A stretch of 47,817 nt of DNA from an uncultured Peptococcaceae bacterium (GCA_949743265.1 CATJSX010000141.1:1-47817); one strand, 5' to 3'. Counted from the stretch's first letter, positions 1 to 8,867 are shown. Numbers and translations are program-made. The notes: generated from the letters alone by a model not told the origin.

Positions 1-1
1 A

Positions 2-412
2 ATTATCGTTGCTATTGGGTTTTTTATAAATCATGGCTTCACCAATGTGTCAAGGGAAAATAGTTTTATTTTGGTTGGCGTATGCCCCAGTGTTCTGATT
101 TTGGGAATTATCTAGAATTGGAAATACTCACTGGACATTCTATTCAAATCAACAGAAATATTCTCAGGTCATGTTATTCTCGGGCAACAAATATTTGGTT
201 CAAAAGTTGAGGCTTGCGAGGGAGCGCAATGGGAACTGATTGAGATAAGCGAAGGAAAATCCATTGGCAAATTCAGAATATATAGTGATAGAATGGGATT
301 GATTTATCCTGCCAACAAGTTACTTGTTGATTTGTGTGCGGGGCCGGTTAAGTTTCGCTACATGAAACGAAGCAAGTATATTGTAGAGATTATTCAGATT
401 AAACAGTCATAA
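2..412 (+). pseudogene. Small membrane protein remnant with in-frame amber stop, cut by window edge
   Basis: One reading frame runs from base 2 to a TAA at 410-412, interrupted only by a TAG at 113-115. The first 37 codons are hydrophobic and read as one or two membrane segments. The part after the TAG is a soluble, coding-like domain of about 98 residues ending in KYIVEIIQIKQS, with a charged and aromatic composition unlike random sequence. No ATG, GTG or TTG with a ribosome binding site restarts the frame after the TAG, so the second half is probably not translated alone. The layout (membrane hairpin followed by a small beta-rich domain) is common in small hypothetical membrane proteins, but I do not recognise the family. 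The 5' end lies outside the window. It could instead be two chance frames, though amber read-through into 98 clean codons argues against that. Confidence 0.45.
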
Positions 413-425
413 TAATTATGCGCTG

Positions 426-690
426 TCATCCTACGCTGTATAGGCGGTTTTGGCGGCGGGCGTGGTTGGTCATTACAGTTTTTTCAAGGAATGTCTTGGA
501 TTGTTCCTCTGCCAACGGTATCGTGTCGGGGGACAAGGCTTTCAAAAAGCCCCATGCGCTTGTAGAGCCGGTTTGTTCTGTCCTTGCGCTCCTGCTCTTT
601 CTGCTCATGGATAAGCCACTTTTTCTTGTTTGTAAGCTGTCTGATTTCCTCATCAATGCTCGTGATTTTTTCGGCTTTGGTTTTTGCCAT
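426..690 (-). pseudogene. DUF3847-type mobile-element protein, frameshifted
   Basis: The frame starts at ATG 690 behind an AAAGGAG site and reads MAKTKAEKITSIDEEIRQL, then a lysine/glutamate-rich coiled coil, RTNRLYKRMGLFESLVP, after which it runs into an early stop at 484. Skipping one base in the run of five G (528-532, plus strand) restores a continuation, DTIPLAEEQSKTFLEKTVM, ending at 426. That join matches the expected shape of DUF3847 proteins: N-terminal coiled coil, GLxESL motif, FLEKT tail. From family knowledge these short proteins sit next to the relaxase gene in Tn1549/CTn-type conjugative elements. No relaxase or other element gene is visible here, so this looks like a leftover. 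The family call rests on motif memory, not on a search. Confidence 0.6.
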
Positions 691-961
691 GTGTCAATCG
701 CTCCTTTCATGTCTGGTGTGGAATGGATTTTTACAAACAAGCAGTTTCCTGTTTTACTCCCTCCTGCATCAATATAGGTGTTGCTTACAGTTAAGATTAT
801 GCACCTCAATGCATGGATACTGGCAGCAAAATAGTATATACTAATTAAAATACTTGTATAAAATTCAACGGTTTTTGTATACATTATGTATCATAAATTG
901 ACTTGTCTTAGCTTAATAAAAACTCTTTATTAAGGAAAATGATGTTTTTTCAAAATAAGTA
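691..961. other. Intergenic remnant upstream of the DUF3847 pseudogene
   Basis: About 270 bases without a supportable gene. On the minus strand the 100 bases upstream of the pseudogene contain two purine-rich sites (GCAGGAGGGAG near 765-775 and AAAGGAG near 700), as expected for the leader of a conjugative-element gene. The rest is AT-rich spacer with one perfect inverted repeat at 912-934. Confidence 0.4.
912..934. repeat. Perfect 9-bp inverted repeat upstream of the pyc promoter
   Basis: CTTAATAAA (912-920) and TTTATTAAG (926-934) are perfect inverted arms around AACTC. The repeat lies about 30 bases upstream of the putative -35 of pyc. It has no T-tract, so it fits an operator better than a terminator. 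Which protein would bind is unknown. Confidence 0.4.
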
Positions 962-962
962 T

Positions 963-990
963 TTGTTTATGCGTTATTACAGCGTATAAT
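963..990 (+). promoter_or_regulatory. Putative sigma-A promoter of pyc
   Basis: TTGTTT (963-968), a 16-base spacer and TATAAT (985-990), about 43 bases before the chosen pyc start. The -10 is a perfect consensus and the -35 is weak. Confidence 0.55.
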
Positions 991-1033
991 AATTATCATG
1001 ATGATTTGCCATTTCCATCAAGGAGGTTTCTAC

Positions 1034-4000
1034 ATGAAAAAATTCAAAAGAATATTAGTAGCCAATCGCGGTGAAATCGCTATTCGCGTTTTTCGTGCCT
1101 GCCGTGAATTAGGGATTCGCAGTGTTGCCATTTATTCCGAGGAGGACAAGAATTCTTTATTCCGCACAATGGCAGACGAAGCTTATCAAGTTGGCAAAAA
1201 TAGTTCGCCTGTCGATGCGTATTTAAATATCAACGAAATTATCGCCTTAGCAAAAGCCAAAGGGGTTGACGCCATTCATCCGGGCTATGGTTTTCTTTCG
1301 GAAAATGCCGAATTTGCTAGACGCTGCGAACAAGCGGGCATTGTTTTTATCGGTCCTACACATGATATGATGAATGCTTTAGGTGATAAGATTCAATCGA
1401 AAAAAGTAGCTATTTCAGTCGGAGTGCCAACAATCCCCGGGGTCGAAAAAGCAGCGACTACTCGAGATGAAGTGATAGAATACGCCCGTCATTGCGGCTA
1501 TCCTGTTATTTTGAAAGCTTCTGCTGGCGGCGGTGGTCGTGGTATGCGCGTCGTTTTGGAAGAAAAAGATTTGTTGCAGGAATATGAAAGTGCCAGAAGT
1601 GAAGCCAAGAAAGCTTTCGGTATTGATGATGTTTTCGTGGAAAAATATATTCAAAATCCCAAGCATATTGAAGTGCAGGTTTTAGGAGATAATTACGGCA
1701 ATCTGGTTCATTTGTATGAACGCGATTGTTCTATTCAACGGCGTCATCAAAAAGTTATCGAATTCGCGCCAGCGCTGTGTTTAAATGAAGAACAGCGTCA
1801 AGCTATTTGTCGTGATGCTTTAAAAATTGCTGGTTCCGTTAACTATCGCGGTGCTGGTACGGTAGAATTTTTAGTGGATGGCGCTGGGCAACATTATTTT
1901 ATCGAAATGAATCCTCGTATTCAAGTAGAACACACCATTACAGAAATGGTAACAGGTATTGATATTGTACAATCGCAAATTTTAATTGCACAAGGCTATA
2001 AGCTGGATTCTGATGAAGTTAACATTAAATCTCAGAATGACGTTAAAATTAACGGCTACGCTATCCAATGCCGTATCACAACAGAAGATCCCAATAACAG
2101 CTTTGCACCAGATACAGGAACTATTGAAGTCTATCGTTCCAGTTCTGGCAATGGCATTCGTTTGGACGGCGGCAACGCTTATTCCGGCGCTTTTATCAGT
2201 CAATACTATGACAGTCTTTTAGTCAAAGTCTGCGCGTGGAGCCGCACCTTTAACGATTGTATCAACAAAGCCATTCGTACATTGCGAGAAACAGAAGTTA
2301 AAGGGATCAAAACTAATATCGGTTTTTTACTCAATGTACTCAATCATGATAGTTTTCGTCAGGGAAAATGCGATACCAATTTTATTGCCAAGACTCCAGA
2401 TTTATTCAATATTCCCAAAGAACGTGACAGCGAGTATAAAGTTTTAAGATTCTTAGGAGAAAAAGCTGTCAACGAAACGAAAGGGCAAAAACCGGTTTTC
2501 GATGTGCCGCAAGTGCCGAAATTTGAAGAACCTGAACAACCTTTATGCGGTAGTAAACAATTTTTGGATGCGCATGGACCGAAAAAATTGGCGCAGTGGG
2601 TATTGGAACAAAAGAAACTGCTGCTAACAGATACGACTTTCCGTGATGCGCATCAATCTTTGGTAGCTACTCGGGTACGTTCTATTGATATGTATCGTAT
2701 TGCGCCAGCAGTTTCTGTGCTGGGGAAAGATTTATTCTCGTTAGAAATGTGGGGCGGCGCTACTTTTGATACTGCTTATCGTTTCTTGAACGAATCACCA
2801 TGGGAACGATTAGAAATTTTGCGGGAAAAAATCCCTAATATTCTTTTCCAAATGCTTTTGCGCGGCGCTAACGCCGTCGGATACAAAAATTATCCAGATA
2901 ATGTTATTCGCGCTTTTGTCAAACAATCTGCCAAATCAGGTATTGACATCTTTAGAATCTTTGATTCGCTAAACTGGGTTAGAGGCATGGAAGTCGCTAT
3001 TGATGAAACGTTGAACCAAAACAAAGTTTGTGAAGCCTGCATTTGTTATACCGGCGATATTATGGACGAAAAACGAGATAAATACTCGCTGAATTATTAT
3101 GTCAAAATGGCAAAGGAATTGGAAAAACGCGGCGCGCATATGCTGGGAATCAAAGATATGTCTGCCTTGTTAAAACCAGCGGCGGCAACTAAATTGATTA
3201 CAGCGCTTAAAAACGAAATTTCTATTCCTATTCATCTTCATACCCATGATACCAGCGGTAACGGCGTAGCCACTTTGTTGAACGCCGCAGCGGCAGGTGT
3301 GGATATTGTTGATACGGCTTTCAATAGTATGGCAGGCTTGACCAGTCAACCAGCGCTCAATTCCGTAGTGGCTGCTTTGGTCAATACCGAACGTGATACA
3401 GAACTTTGCGGAGATGATTTGCAAAAGATTTCCGATTACTGGGATACTGTACGGCCAGTTTATGAAAAATTTGAATCAGGACTCAAATTTGGCACGGCTG
3501 AAATTTATAAATACGAAATTCCCGGCGGTCAATATTCCAATCTCAAGCCGCAGGTTGAAAGTTTCGGTTTAGGTCATCGCTTTGAAGATGTGAAAGAAAT
3601 GTTTAAAACCGTCAATACTATGTTGGGCGATATTGTCAAAGTAACACCGTCTTCTAAAGCAGTAGGCGATATGGCTATTTTCATGGTACAGAACGATTTG
3701 ACGCCGGAAAATATTTTGGAAAAAGGAAAGGACATCGACTTTCCCGATTCTATCGTTTCCTATTTTGAAGGCATGATGGGTCAGCCAGAAGGCGGCTTTC
3801 CACCGGAATTGCAAAAAGTGGTACTAAAAAATAAACAACCCATTACTTGCCCGCCCGGCGATCTACTGCCGCCAGAAGATTTCGATGCTATTAAACAACA
3901 TTTATCAGATGAATTTGGTATGGATGCCACGATGGAGCAAATTTTGAGTTATGCTATGTATCCAAAAGTATACGATGATTATCGTACTGAATTGAAAAAT

Positions 4001-4483
4001 AACTGCAACTTCCGTTATATGGGCAGCGATATTTTCTTTCATGGTTTAGCTATTGGCGAGACATCAGAAATTACTTTAGCAGAAGGACGTATTGTTGTCG
4101 TCAAACTTATCGAAATTCGCGAAGCTGACGATGAAGGATATCGTGAAGTAGTCTTTGAAGTCAACGGCAATCGCCGTAGTATTCGTATTTTGGATAAAGC
4201 GGCTAATAAAGTGAAAGCCACCACCAGTAAAATCATTGCCGATGTAGAAAATCCTGGCGAAATCGGCGCTAATATTCCCGGTACTTTGATCAAATTGTTA
4301 GTTAAAGAAGGGGATTATGTAGAAGCTAATCAACCTATCGCCGTTTTGGAAGCCATGAAAATGGAAACTAACGTCTTGAGCACAATTTCTGGTACAGTCA
4401 AGAAAATCTACATCAAAGAAGGAACACAAGTAATTGCTGGTGAATTGATAGCTGAAATTCGTTGCGACACTTGCGAAGAATAA
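1034..4483 (+). CDS. pyc: Pyruvate carboxylase
   Basis: ATP- and biotin-dependent carboxylation of pyruvate to oxaloacetate in the cytoplasm, an anaplerotic step. The 1149-residue length is that of a single-chain pyruvate carboxylase. An N-terminal biotin carboxylase opens with ILVANRGEIAIRVFRACREL and has the glycine-rich ATP-grasp loop ASAGGGGRGM at about residues 162-171. The carboxyltransferase (HMGL-like TIM barrel) starts near residue 530 with DTTFRDAHQSL and carries the GIKDM lysine near 705. The C-terminal carrier has AMKM, with the biotinylated lysine near residue 1109. The start at ATG 1034 was chosen because AAGGAGG (1020-1026) sits 7 bases upstream; the in-frame ATG at 998 has no such site. 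The gene stands alone between a promoter and a strong terminator, and no biotin ligase is nearby. Confidence 0.97.
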   Translation: MKKFKRILVANRGEIAIRVFRACRELGIRSVAIYSEEDKNSLFRTMADEAYQVGKNSSPVDAYLNINEIIALAKAKGVDAIHPGYGFLSENAEFARRCEQAGIVFIGPTHDMMNALGDKIQSKKVAISVGVPTIPGVEKAATTRDEVIEYARHCGYPVILKASAGGGGRGMRVVLEEKDLLQEYESARSEAKKAFGIDDVFVEKYIQNPKHIEVQVLGDNYGNLVHLYERDCSIQRRHQKVIEFAPALCLNEEQRQAICRDALKIAGSVNYRGAGTVEFLVDGAGQHYFIEMNPRIQVEHTITEMVTGIDIVQSQILIAQGYKLDSDEVNIKSQNDVKINGYAIQCRITTEDPNNSFAPDTGTIEVYRSSSGNGIRLDGGNAYSGAFISQYYDSLLVKVCAWSRTFNDCINKAIRTLRETEVKGIKTNIGFLLNVLNHDSFRQGKCDTNFIAKTPDLFNIPKERDSEYKVLRFLGEKAVNETKGQKPVFDVPQVPKFEEPEQPLCGSKQFLDAHGPKKLAQWVLEQKKLLLTDTTFRDAHQSLVATRVRSIDMYRIAPAVSVLGKDLFSLEMWGGATFDTAYRFLNESPWERLEILREKIPNILFQMLLRGANAVGYKNYPDNVIRAFVKQSAKSGIDIFRIFDSLNWVRGMEVAIDETLNQNKVCEACICYTGDIMDEKRDKYSLNYYVKMAKELEKRGAHMLGIKDMSALLKPAAATKLITALKNEISIPIHLHTHDTSGNGVATLLNAAAAGVDIVDTAFNSMAGLTSQPALNSVVAALVNTERDTELCGDDLQKISDYWDTVRPVYEKFESGLKFGTAEIYKYEIPGGQYSNLKPQVESFGLGHRFEDVKEMFKTVNTMLGDIVKVTPSSKAVGDMAIFMVQNDLTPENILEKGKDIDFPDSIVSYFEGMMGQPEGGFPPELQKVVLKNKQPITCPPGDLLPPEDFDAIKQHLSDEFGMDATMEQILSYAMYPKVYDDYRTELKNNCNFRYMGSDIFFHGLAIGETSEITLAEGRIVVVKLIEIREADDEGYREVVFEVNGNRRSIRILDKAANKVKATTSKIIADVENPGEIGANIPGTLIKLLVKEGDYVEANQPIAVLEAMKMETNVLSTISGTVKKIYIKEGTQVIAGELIAEIRCDTCEE

Positions 4484-4525
4484 AAAATAAAGAAACTGTA
4501 CAGAAAATCGAAATACAGTAGCAAT

Positions 4526-4575
4526 AAAAATAAGTGCGTAAGTTTACGGATAGAAAACTTACGCACTTATTTTTA
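4526..4575 (+). terminator. Strong rho-independent terminator after pyc
   Basis: A 17-bp perfect stem (4529-4545 with 4555-4571) around a 9-base loop, with A-rich and T-rich flanks on both sides. It can serve pyc on the plus strand and queG on the minus strand. Confidence 0.9.
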
Positions 4576-4683
4576 TATAATATATGTTATCAGATAACCG
4601 TTCATTAGGAAATTTGCTCTTGAGCAAAGCTTTTTTATCTCGTTTATTCGGCTTCCCTTTTGGCTTAACGAATTTTGGCGTTG

Positions 4684-5742
4684 TTATTCTTTGTGAGTGA
4701 TGTCGGACGATGTTTTATCAAATTGTGCCAATGCCCAGCGCCCAGCGGTTTTGAGACTTTCGCTGCCTTCGTTGGTCAAGATTTTCGTTAACATTGCGCG
4801 ATTATGTTCGTTTTTTTGCGCACCTAATACCAAAACGCTATTGCGTTTGATTACTGTTGCGCCACGCCATGCACCGGAAAGATGACCATAATATTTTTGA
4901 AATTCTTTGTTACTTAGTGATAACAAAAACGGCAGATAAGGATTTCTCATCTCAACATCGCCCCATAATTCTTCGGGATACTGTCGGCTTTGCTGATTAT
5001 AGGGACAAACCGATTGGCAAATATCGCAACCGTAGATTGTTCCGCTTTGTCCAATAGCCGTCATGACTTCTTCAGAAAGTATTGCCTTATTCAACGTACT
5101 ATAGGCAAGACATTTACGAGCGTCGACCATGCGACGTTCGCTGTCAATAGCGCCTAAAGGACACGCTTCGACACAGAGACGGCAATCCCCGCAACCATCA
5201 GCGATTTTATCATCATCATCAAGGGTGACGTCTAGTAAAAGTTCGCCTAAATAGATAAATGAACCCAATTCTTGATTGATCAAGTTACTATTACGTCCAA
5301 TCCAACCCAAACCGGCGCAAAAAGCAGCCCCTCTGTCCGAAAGGCTGCCGGTATCGACCATAACTTGATAATGACAATCAGACCAAAGATGTCGGCAAAA
5401 TTCGCCGAGAAGACACAGCTTTTCGCTCATGACGCGATGGTAATCCCGCCCCCAAGAAGCGTAAGCAAAACGTCCTCTGTCTTGCTTGGCAATTTTTTCC
5501 CGCTCTTGATGCGGATAGGCTATTGCGGCAGCAATTACCGTTTGACAGTTATTAAGGCTTAATTGCGGGTCGTTGCGTTTTTGTTGCTCCTTTTCTTCAA
5601 AGCCCGACGAATAGCCCAAGGCGCGGTAAACTTCATAGCGATCATCTTGCGCCGCCAATGTCCAACGATTGGCAAAACCAATGCAATCCAAACCAATAGA
5701 GCGGCCATAAGCCCTAATTTCTTCTTTGACTGATGATATCAT
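4684..5742 (-). CDS. queG: Epoxyqueuosine reductase QueG
   Basis: Cobalamin- and iron-sulfur-dependent reduction of epoxyqueuosine to queuosine at the tRNA wobble position, the last step of Q synthesis. The 352 residues match the family. The catalytic region VDTGSLSDRGAAFCAGLGWIG has its Asp at 130. Two ferredoxin-like cluster motifs follow: Cys 184, 187, 190, 194 (CGDCRLCVEAC) and Cys 239, 242, 246 (CDICQSVC), with Cys 211 between. A HEAT-like C-terminal tail closes the protein. ATG at 5742 follows AAAGGGGA. It lies 10 bases after the CBS-domain gene and is probably cotranscribed with it. No other queuosine genes are in the window. Confidence 0.95.
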   Translation of the reverse strand: MISSVKEEIRAYGRSIGLDCIGFANRWTLAAQDDRYEVYRALGYSSGFEEKEQQKRNDPQLSLNNCQTVIAAAIAYPHQEREKIAKQDRGRFAYASWGRDYHRVMSEKLCLLGEFCRHLWSDCHYQVMVDTGSLSDRGAAFCAGLGWIGRNSNLINQELGSFIYLGELLLDVTLDDDDKIADGCGDCRLCVEACPLGAIDSERRMVDARKCLAYSTLNKAILSEEVMTAIGQSGTIYGCDICQSVCPYNQQSRQYPEELWGDVEMRNPYLPFLLSLSNKEFQKYYGHLSGAWRGATVIKRNSVLVLGAQKNEHNRAMLTKILTNEGSESLKTAGRWALAQFDKTSSDITHKE

Positions 5743-5752
5743 GCTGTCCCCT

Positions 5753-6199
5753 TTATAGATAAACGTTGCGAATAATATCTTGGCGGGTAATAATCCCCAC
5801 TAAATGATTATCGGCGTCAACAATAGGAATACGATTAACTTTTTTGTTAATCATTAGTGAGGCAATATCGTTGATAGAAGCGTCTTCATGAGCGCTGATC
5901 ACATGTTTATTCATCAGTTGATCGACTTTATACGCCGCCATTTTGCTGATTTCTTCCCAAAAATCTTTGCGGTCTAACTGCAAAATACCGTCGAAAATAT
6001 TGATAAAGATAGGCGGCGTTACTGGTTTTTGCTGGAAAACGAGATCGCCTTCGCTGATAACGCCAATAATTTTGTTATCATCATCAACTACCGGCGCGCC
6101 GCTGATATTTCTTTCGACAAACAAACGAGCGACTGCATCTAATGTATCTTCTCCTTTGACTGAAATAACGTCTTTGATCATAATTTCTTTAGCTAACAT
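5753..6199 (-). CDS. Paired CBS-domain protein
   Basis: 148 residues made almost entirely of two CBS domains: one near residues 4-60 (IMIKDVISVKGEDTLDAV ... GVISEGDL) and one near 88-145 (VDQLMNKHVISAHEDASI ... GIITRQDIIRNVYL). Such free-standing CBS pairs usually bind adenine nucleotides and act as energy sensors; the partner here is unknown. The start is taken as ATG 6199, 8 bases after GGAAGG. The in-frame GTG at 6208 overlaps that site and is unlikely. It is the first gene of a two-gene unit with queG. Confidence 0.88.
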   Translation of the reverse strand: MLAKEIMIKDVISVKGEDTLDAVARLFVERNISGAPVVDDDNKIIGVISEGDLVFQQKPVTPPIFINIFDGILQLDRKDFWEEISKMAAYKVDQLMNKHVISAHEDASINDIASLMINKKVNRIPIVDADNHLVGIITRQDIIRNVYL

Positions 6200-6246
6200 G
6201 ACGTTCACCTTCCCTTATCAGAATCATATTTCTTTTATTGATTGTT

Positions 6247-6255
6247 ATTATAGCA
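6247..6255 (-). promoter_or_regulatory. Extended -10 promoter of the CBS-queG unit
   Basis: On the minus strand TGCTATAAT (complement of 6247-6255) forms an extended -10, about 48 bases before the CBS gene start. No good -35 is visible, which is normal for extended -10 promoters. Confidence 0.55.
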
Positions 6256-6301
6256 CAAAAAGCTGTAAGATAATAGTAAATTTTATCACCGACAAAATTT
6301 T

Positions 6302-7117
6302 TTAAGGCGTTATCATCATAAAAGCTGCCATGCGTCCAGTTTTGCCGCCACTAGCGCGATAAGAATAAAATAATTCTTGGTAGCAGGCGGTACAATAATC
6401 GCTGACAGTGATATGTTCTGCCGTTAAACCACAAGATAATAATTGCTGTCGATTGGCTTGCCAAAGATCCAACCAATATTTTCCGTTATTTTTGGCAGTC
6501 AAAACGTCGTCGCTGAAGGCAAAAGATCGGCGAAATTGTTCTGCTACAGTATGATCAACTTCATAATGACAGGGACCAATGGAAGGTCCAATAGCGGCTA
6601 AAATATTTTCTGGCTGCGAATGGTATAGCCTTTGCATTTTAGTTACCGTTTTAGCGCCAATAGCAGCTGCGGTGCCTTTCCAGCCGGCATGAGCTAAGGC
6701 AATAACTTTTTCTACAGGATCCCAAAAAAATAGCGGCGTACAATCGGCAAAACATAGCAAAAGCCCGATATTCTTTTCATTAGTGATCAGTCCGTCAACA
6801 TTTTTTAGGGCAGTTTCAGCAGAAAGAACGCCTTTGCCGCCGTCCGCTTGAGTTACAACGGAAATTTCGGTTTGATGTACTTGCTGAGGACTGACTGCCG
6901 AAGATGGTTGACAAGAGAAACAAGACAAAAACTGTCGTCTGTTTTCTTGAACTGCCTGTTCCTCGTCACCATTGTATAAGCCCAAATTCAAGCCAGCAAA
7001 TTCCCCTTGGCTGACGCCGCCCAGCCGCGTGCTAAAACCATGCGCCGTCAAACCAGTTTGCAAAAATTGAGGGACTTGCAAGATGGTCAAACCATTTTTT
7101 TCTGTAATTGTAAAAAT
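6302..7117 (-). CDS. pgeF: Peptidoglycan editing factor PgeF (YfiH/laccase domain), probable ATT start
   Basis: Cytoplasmic YfiH/DUF152 protein. Family members remove mis-incorporated L-Ser from UDP-MurNAc precursors or act as purine nucleoside phosphorylases. Visible signatures: HGFSTRLGGVSQG, PQQVHQTEI, CFADCTPLFFWDP and AHAGWKGT, supplying the His/Cys metal ligands. The start is unusual. The frame is open back to 7150 with no ATG or GTG, and its only TTG (7090) is 35 bases from the perfect site AAGGAGG (7132-7126). An ATT at 7117 is exactly 8 bases from that site and adds FTITEKNGL, which looks like a typical family N-terminus. This gives 271 residues; the TTG start would give 262. The ribosome site overlaps the cydC stop codon, so it is translationally linked to cydDC. 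Confidence 0.9.
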   Translation of the reverse strand: MFTITEKNGLTILQVPQFLQTGLTAHGFSTRLGGVSQGEFAGLNLGLYNGDEEQAVQENRRQFLSCFSCQPSSAVSPQQVHQTEISVVTQADGGKGVLSAETALKNVDGLITNEKNIGLLLCFADCTPLFFWDPVEKVIALAHAGWKGTAAAIGAKTVTKMQRLYHSQPENILAAIGPSIGPCHYEVDHTVAEQFRRSFAFSDDVLTAKNNGKYWLDLWQANRQQLLSCGLTAEHITVSDYCTACYQELFYSYRASGGKTGRMAAFMMITP

Positions 7118-7125
7118 AACAATCG

Positions 7126-7132
7126 CCTCCTT
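7126..7132 (-). promoter_or_regulatory. Ribosome binding site deciding the pgeF start
   Basis: A perfect AAGGAGG overlapping the TAA of cydC. Downstream options are ATT at 7117 (spacing 8, in frame with pgeF), TTG at 7122 (spacing 3, an 11-codon minigene whose TGA overlaps the in-frame TTG at 7090), and TTG 7090 itself (spacing 35). Confidence 0.7.
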
Positions 7133-8867
7133 AAAAAATTTGTGTTTTTTCTATTTGATACATTTGGCGATAAAGTCCTTCTTGTGACAACAATGTCGCT
7201 TCTGTGCCGCATTGAACGACATGCCCTTGTTCAAACACTATAATTTGATCATATTGATCCATATGCTTAAGCCAGTGTGTAATGTTGATTACTGTTCGCC
7301 CTTGCCGCCAAGAGTCAATCATTGCCATTAGCTTATGACCAGTTAAATTATCCAAACTTTGTGTGGCTTCGTCCAAAATAATGATGTCGCTTTCTTGCAA
7401 AAAAATTCTTGCCAATGCCACACGCTGCCGTTGACCGCCGGAAAGTTTGAAACCGTTTTCACCCACATAAGTCGCTAATCCCTCAGGCAGGCTTTGCACA
7501 AATTCTTTTAGCTGCGCCAATTCCAGCGCCTGCCACAATTGCTTATCGTCAGCATCGCTTTTTGCCAACAGTAGATTTTCACGAAGGGTAGCATTAAAAA
7601 GATAACTTTGCTGATCGAGCACAGCGATACTTTTGCGCACGCTTGATTCAGTCAGTTGTTGCAAATCGCAGCCGCCCAAAATAATGTGTCCGCTGTCAGG
7701 CGTATAAAACTTAGCCAGTAAATTGATCAGCGTACTTTTGCCACTGCCCGAAGAACCAATAACAGCAACTTTTTGTCCATAAGGAATTTGCAGATTAAGA
7801 TTTTGATACAGCGGCGTATTTTGGTCATAGCTAAAAGAAACTTTGTTAAAGATGATATCCGGTTTCGACGGCGTTACTAATCGAGCAATATGAGTAGCTG
7901 TTTTTTCTGTAGTTGTCAATGCAAAAACGCGCTCACCAGCAATTTGAGATTGTTTGATTTGTACAAAGGCTTGCGGCAACAAAACAACGGCTTCAAAACT
8001 AGCCCATACCACCAAAATAACCATAGCCGCATAGACGCCGGAAAGCGTCTGCCTATTAACAGCAATAATGACCGCCACCAGAGAAAGCCATAACGCTATA
8101 TAGCTTAAATAATTCAAACCGACGTTGCCCAAACGCTGCCAAAGAGTGATATGTCGCCAATCGTTGGCTAAATCTTGCTGATGCTGATTGATTGCTTGTC
8201 GAAACTGTTCATACCCTTGATTGCCTAGCAAAGAGCCGATGCCTTTGATATAATCTGATAATTCGATTTGCGCCACTTCTTTATTATGCAAAAATCTTCG
8301 GTTGGCTTCGCGGCTTTGTCTATCGACGATTAAGGGTCCAATAACGCCGCCTAATAACAGCAGCGACCAAAGAATGATTGACGAGGCGGGACTAAAGCGC
8401 CATAAAAAAGCGCCGCTGAACAAAGCGACAATGACGGCGACTAATGGCGCCGCAACTGCCTTTAAATAAAAAAATTCTAGCGTTGCTATGTCGTTGGTCA
8501 AGCGGCTAAGCAACGCGCTGTCTGCTAAGCCGGTTAAATCTTGGGGATTTTTGGGCTCGATACTTTGATAAAGTTTTACCCGCAAGCGACTCAAAATACG
8601 CAAAGTAATATCGTGAGTAACGTAGCGTTCAACATACCGCAGCACAGCCCGCGCAATACCAAAAAACCGCACAGCAACAATCAGCACCATCAAATCTAAA
8701 ATAGGTGGCGCTAAGGCGGCTTGTGAAATCAAAACTGCCGAGGTACCCAAAAGCCCCACATTACTTAAAACAGTGCCAGCGCCGAGAAAACCAGCGCCAA
8801 TGATCAGCGCCCAAAACGGTTGTAAAAGCGCCGCCATTTCTTTTAATGTATGACGATCTTTTTTCAA
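7131..8867 (-). CDS. cydC: CydC-like ABC exporter subunit
   Basis: 578 residues: six hydrophobic segments in the first ~300, then an ABC nucleotide-binding domain with Walker A GSSGSGKST, signature LSGGQRQRV and Walker B IIILDEAT. Its partner upstream is the equally organised CydD-like subunit, and the two genes overlap by 4 bases (8864-8867). CydDC is a heterodimeric inner-membrane exporter of cysteine/glutathione-type thiols needed for assembly of cytochrome bd oxidase. No cydAB is in the window. The exact order of C and D is assigned from position and CydD-like N-terminal features; paralogous multidrug exporters are the main alternative. Confidence 0.85.
   Translation of the reverse strand: MKKDRHTLKEMAALLQPFWALIIGAGFLGAGTVLSNVGLLGTSAVLISQAALAPPILDLMVLIVAVRFFGIARAVLRYVERYVTHDITLRILSRLRVKLYQSIEPKNPQDLTGLADSALLSRLTNDIATLEFFYLKAVAAPLVAVIVALFSGAFLWRFSPASSIILWSLLLLGGVIGPLIVDRQSREANRRFLHNKEVAQIELSDYIKGIGSLLGNQGYEQFRQAINQHQQDLANDWRHITLWQRLGNVGLNYLSYIALWLSLVAVIIAVNRQTLSGVYAAMVILVVWASFEAVVLLPQAFVQIKQSQIAGERVFALTTTEKTATHIARLVTPSKPDIIFNKVSFSYDQNTPLYQNLNLQIPYGQKVAVIGSSGSGKSTLINLLAKFYTPDSGHIILGGCDLQQLTESSVRKSIAVLDQQSYLFNATLRENLLLAKSDADDKQLWQALELAQLKEFVQSLPEGLATYVGENGFKLSGGQRQRVALARIFLQESDIIILDEATQSLDNLTGHKLMAMIDSWRQGRTVINITHWLKHMDQYDQIIVFEQGHVVQCGTEATLLSQEGLYRQMYQIEKTQIF

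Noticed and set aside
418-844. Plus-strand frames of 86-119 codons
   Set aside because: They are the reverse face of the DUF3847 pseudogene and its leader and lack ribosome sites.
4611-4632. TTTGCTC/GAGCAAA inverted repeat followed by a T-run, a possible extra terminator
   Set aside because: The loop is only two bases and the pyc terminator upstream is far stronger.
4600-4683. Lysine-rich minus-strand frame downstream of queG (VKPKGKPNKRDKK...)
   Set aside because: It looks coding-like but has no start codon and lies between queG and a terminator; too short to support.
7096-7132. Minigene TTG LFLQLQKKMV as an independent peptide gene
   Set aside because: Spacing of 3 bases from the ribosome site is too short for efficient initiation; kept only as a rival explanation for pgeF translation.
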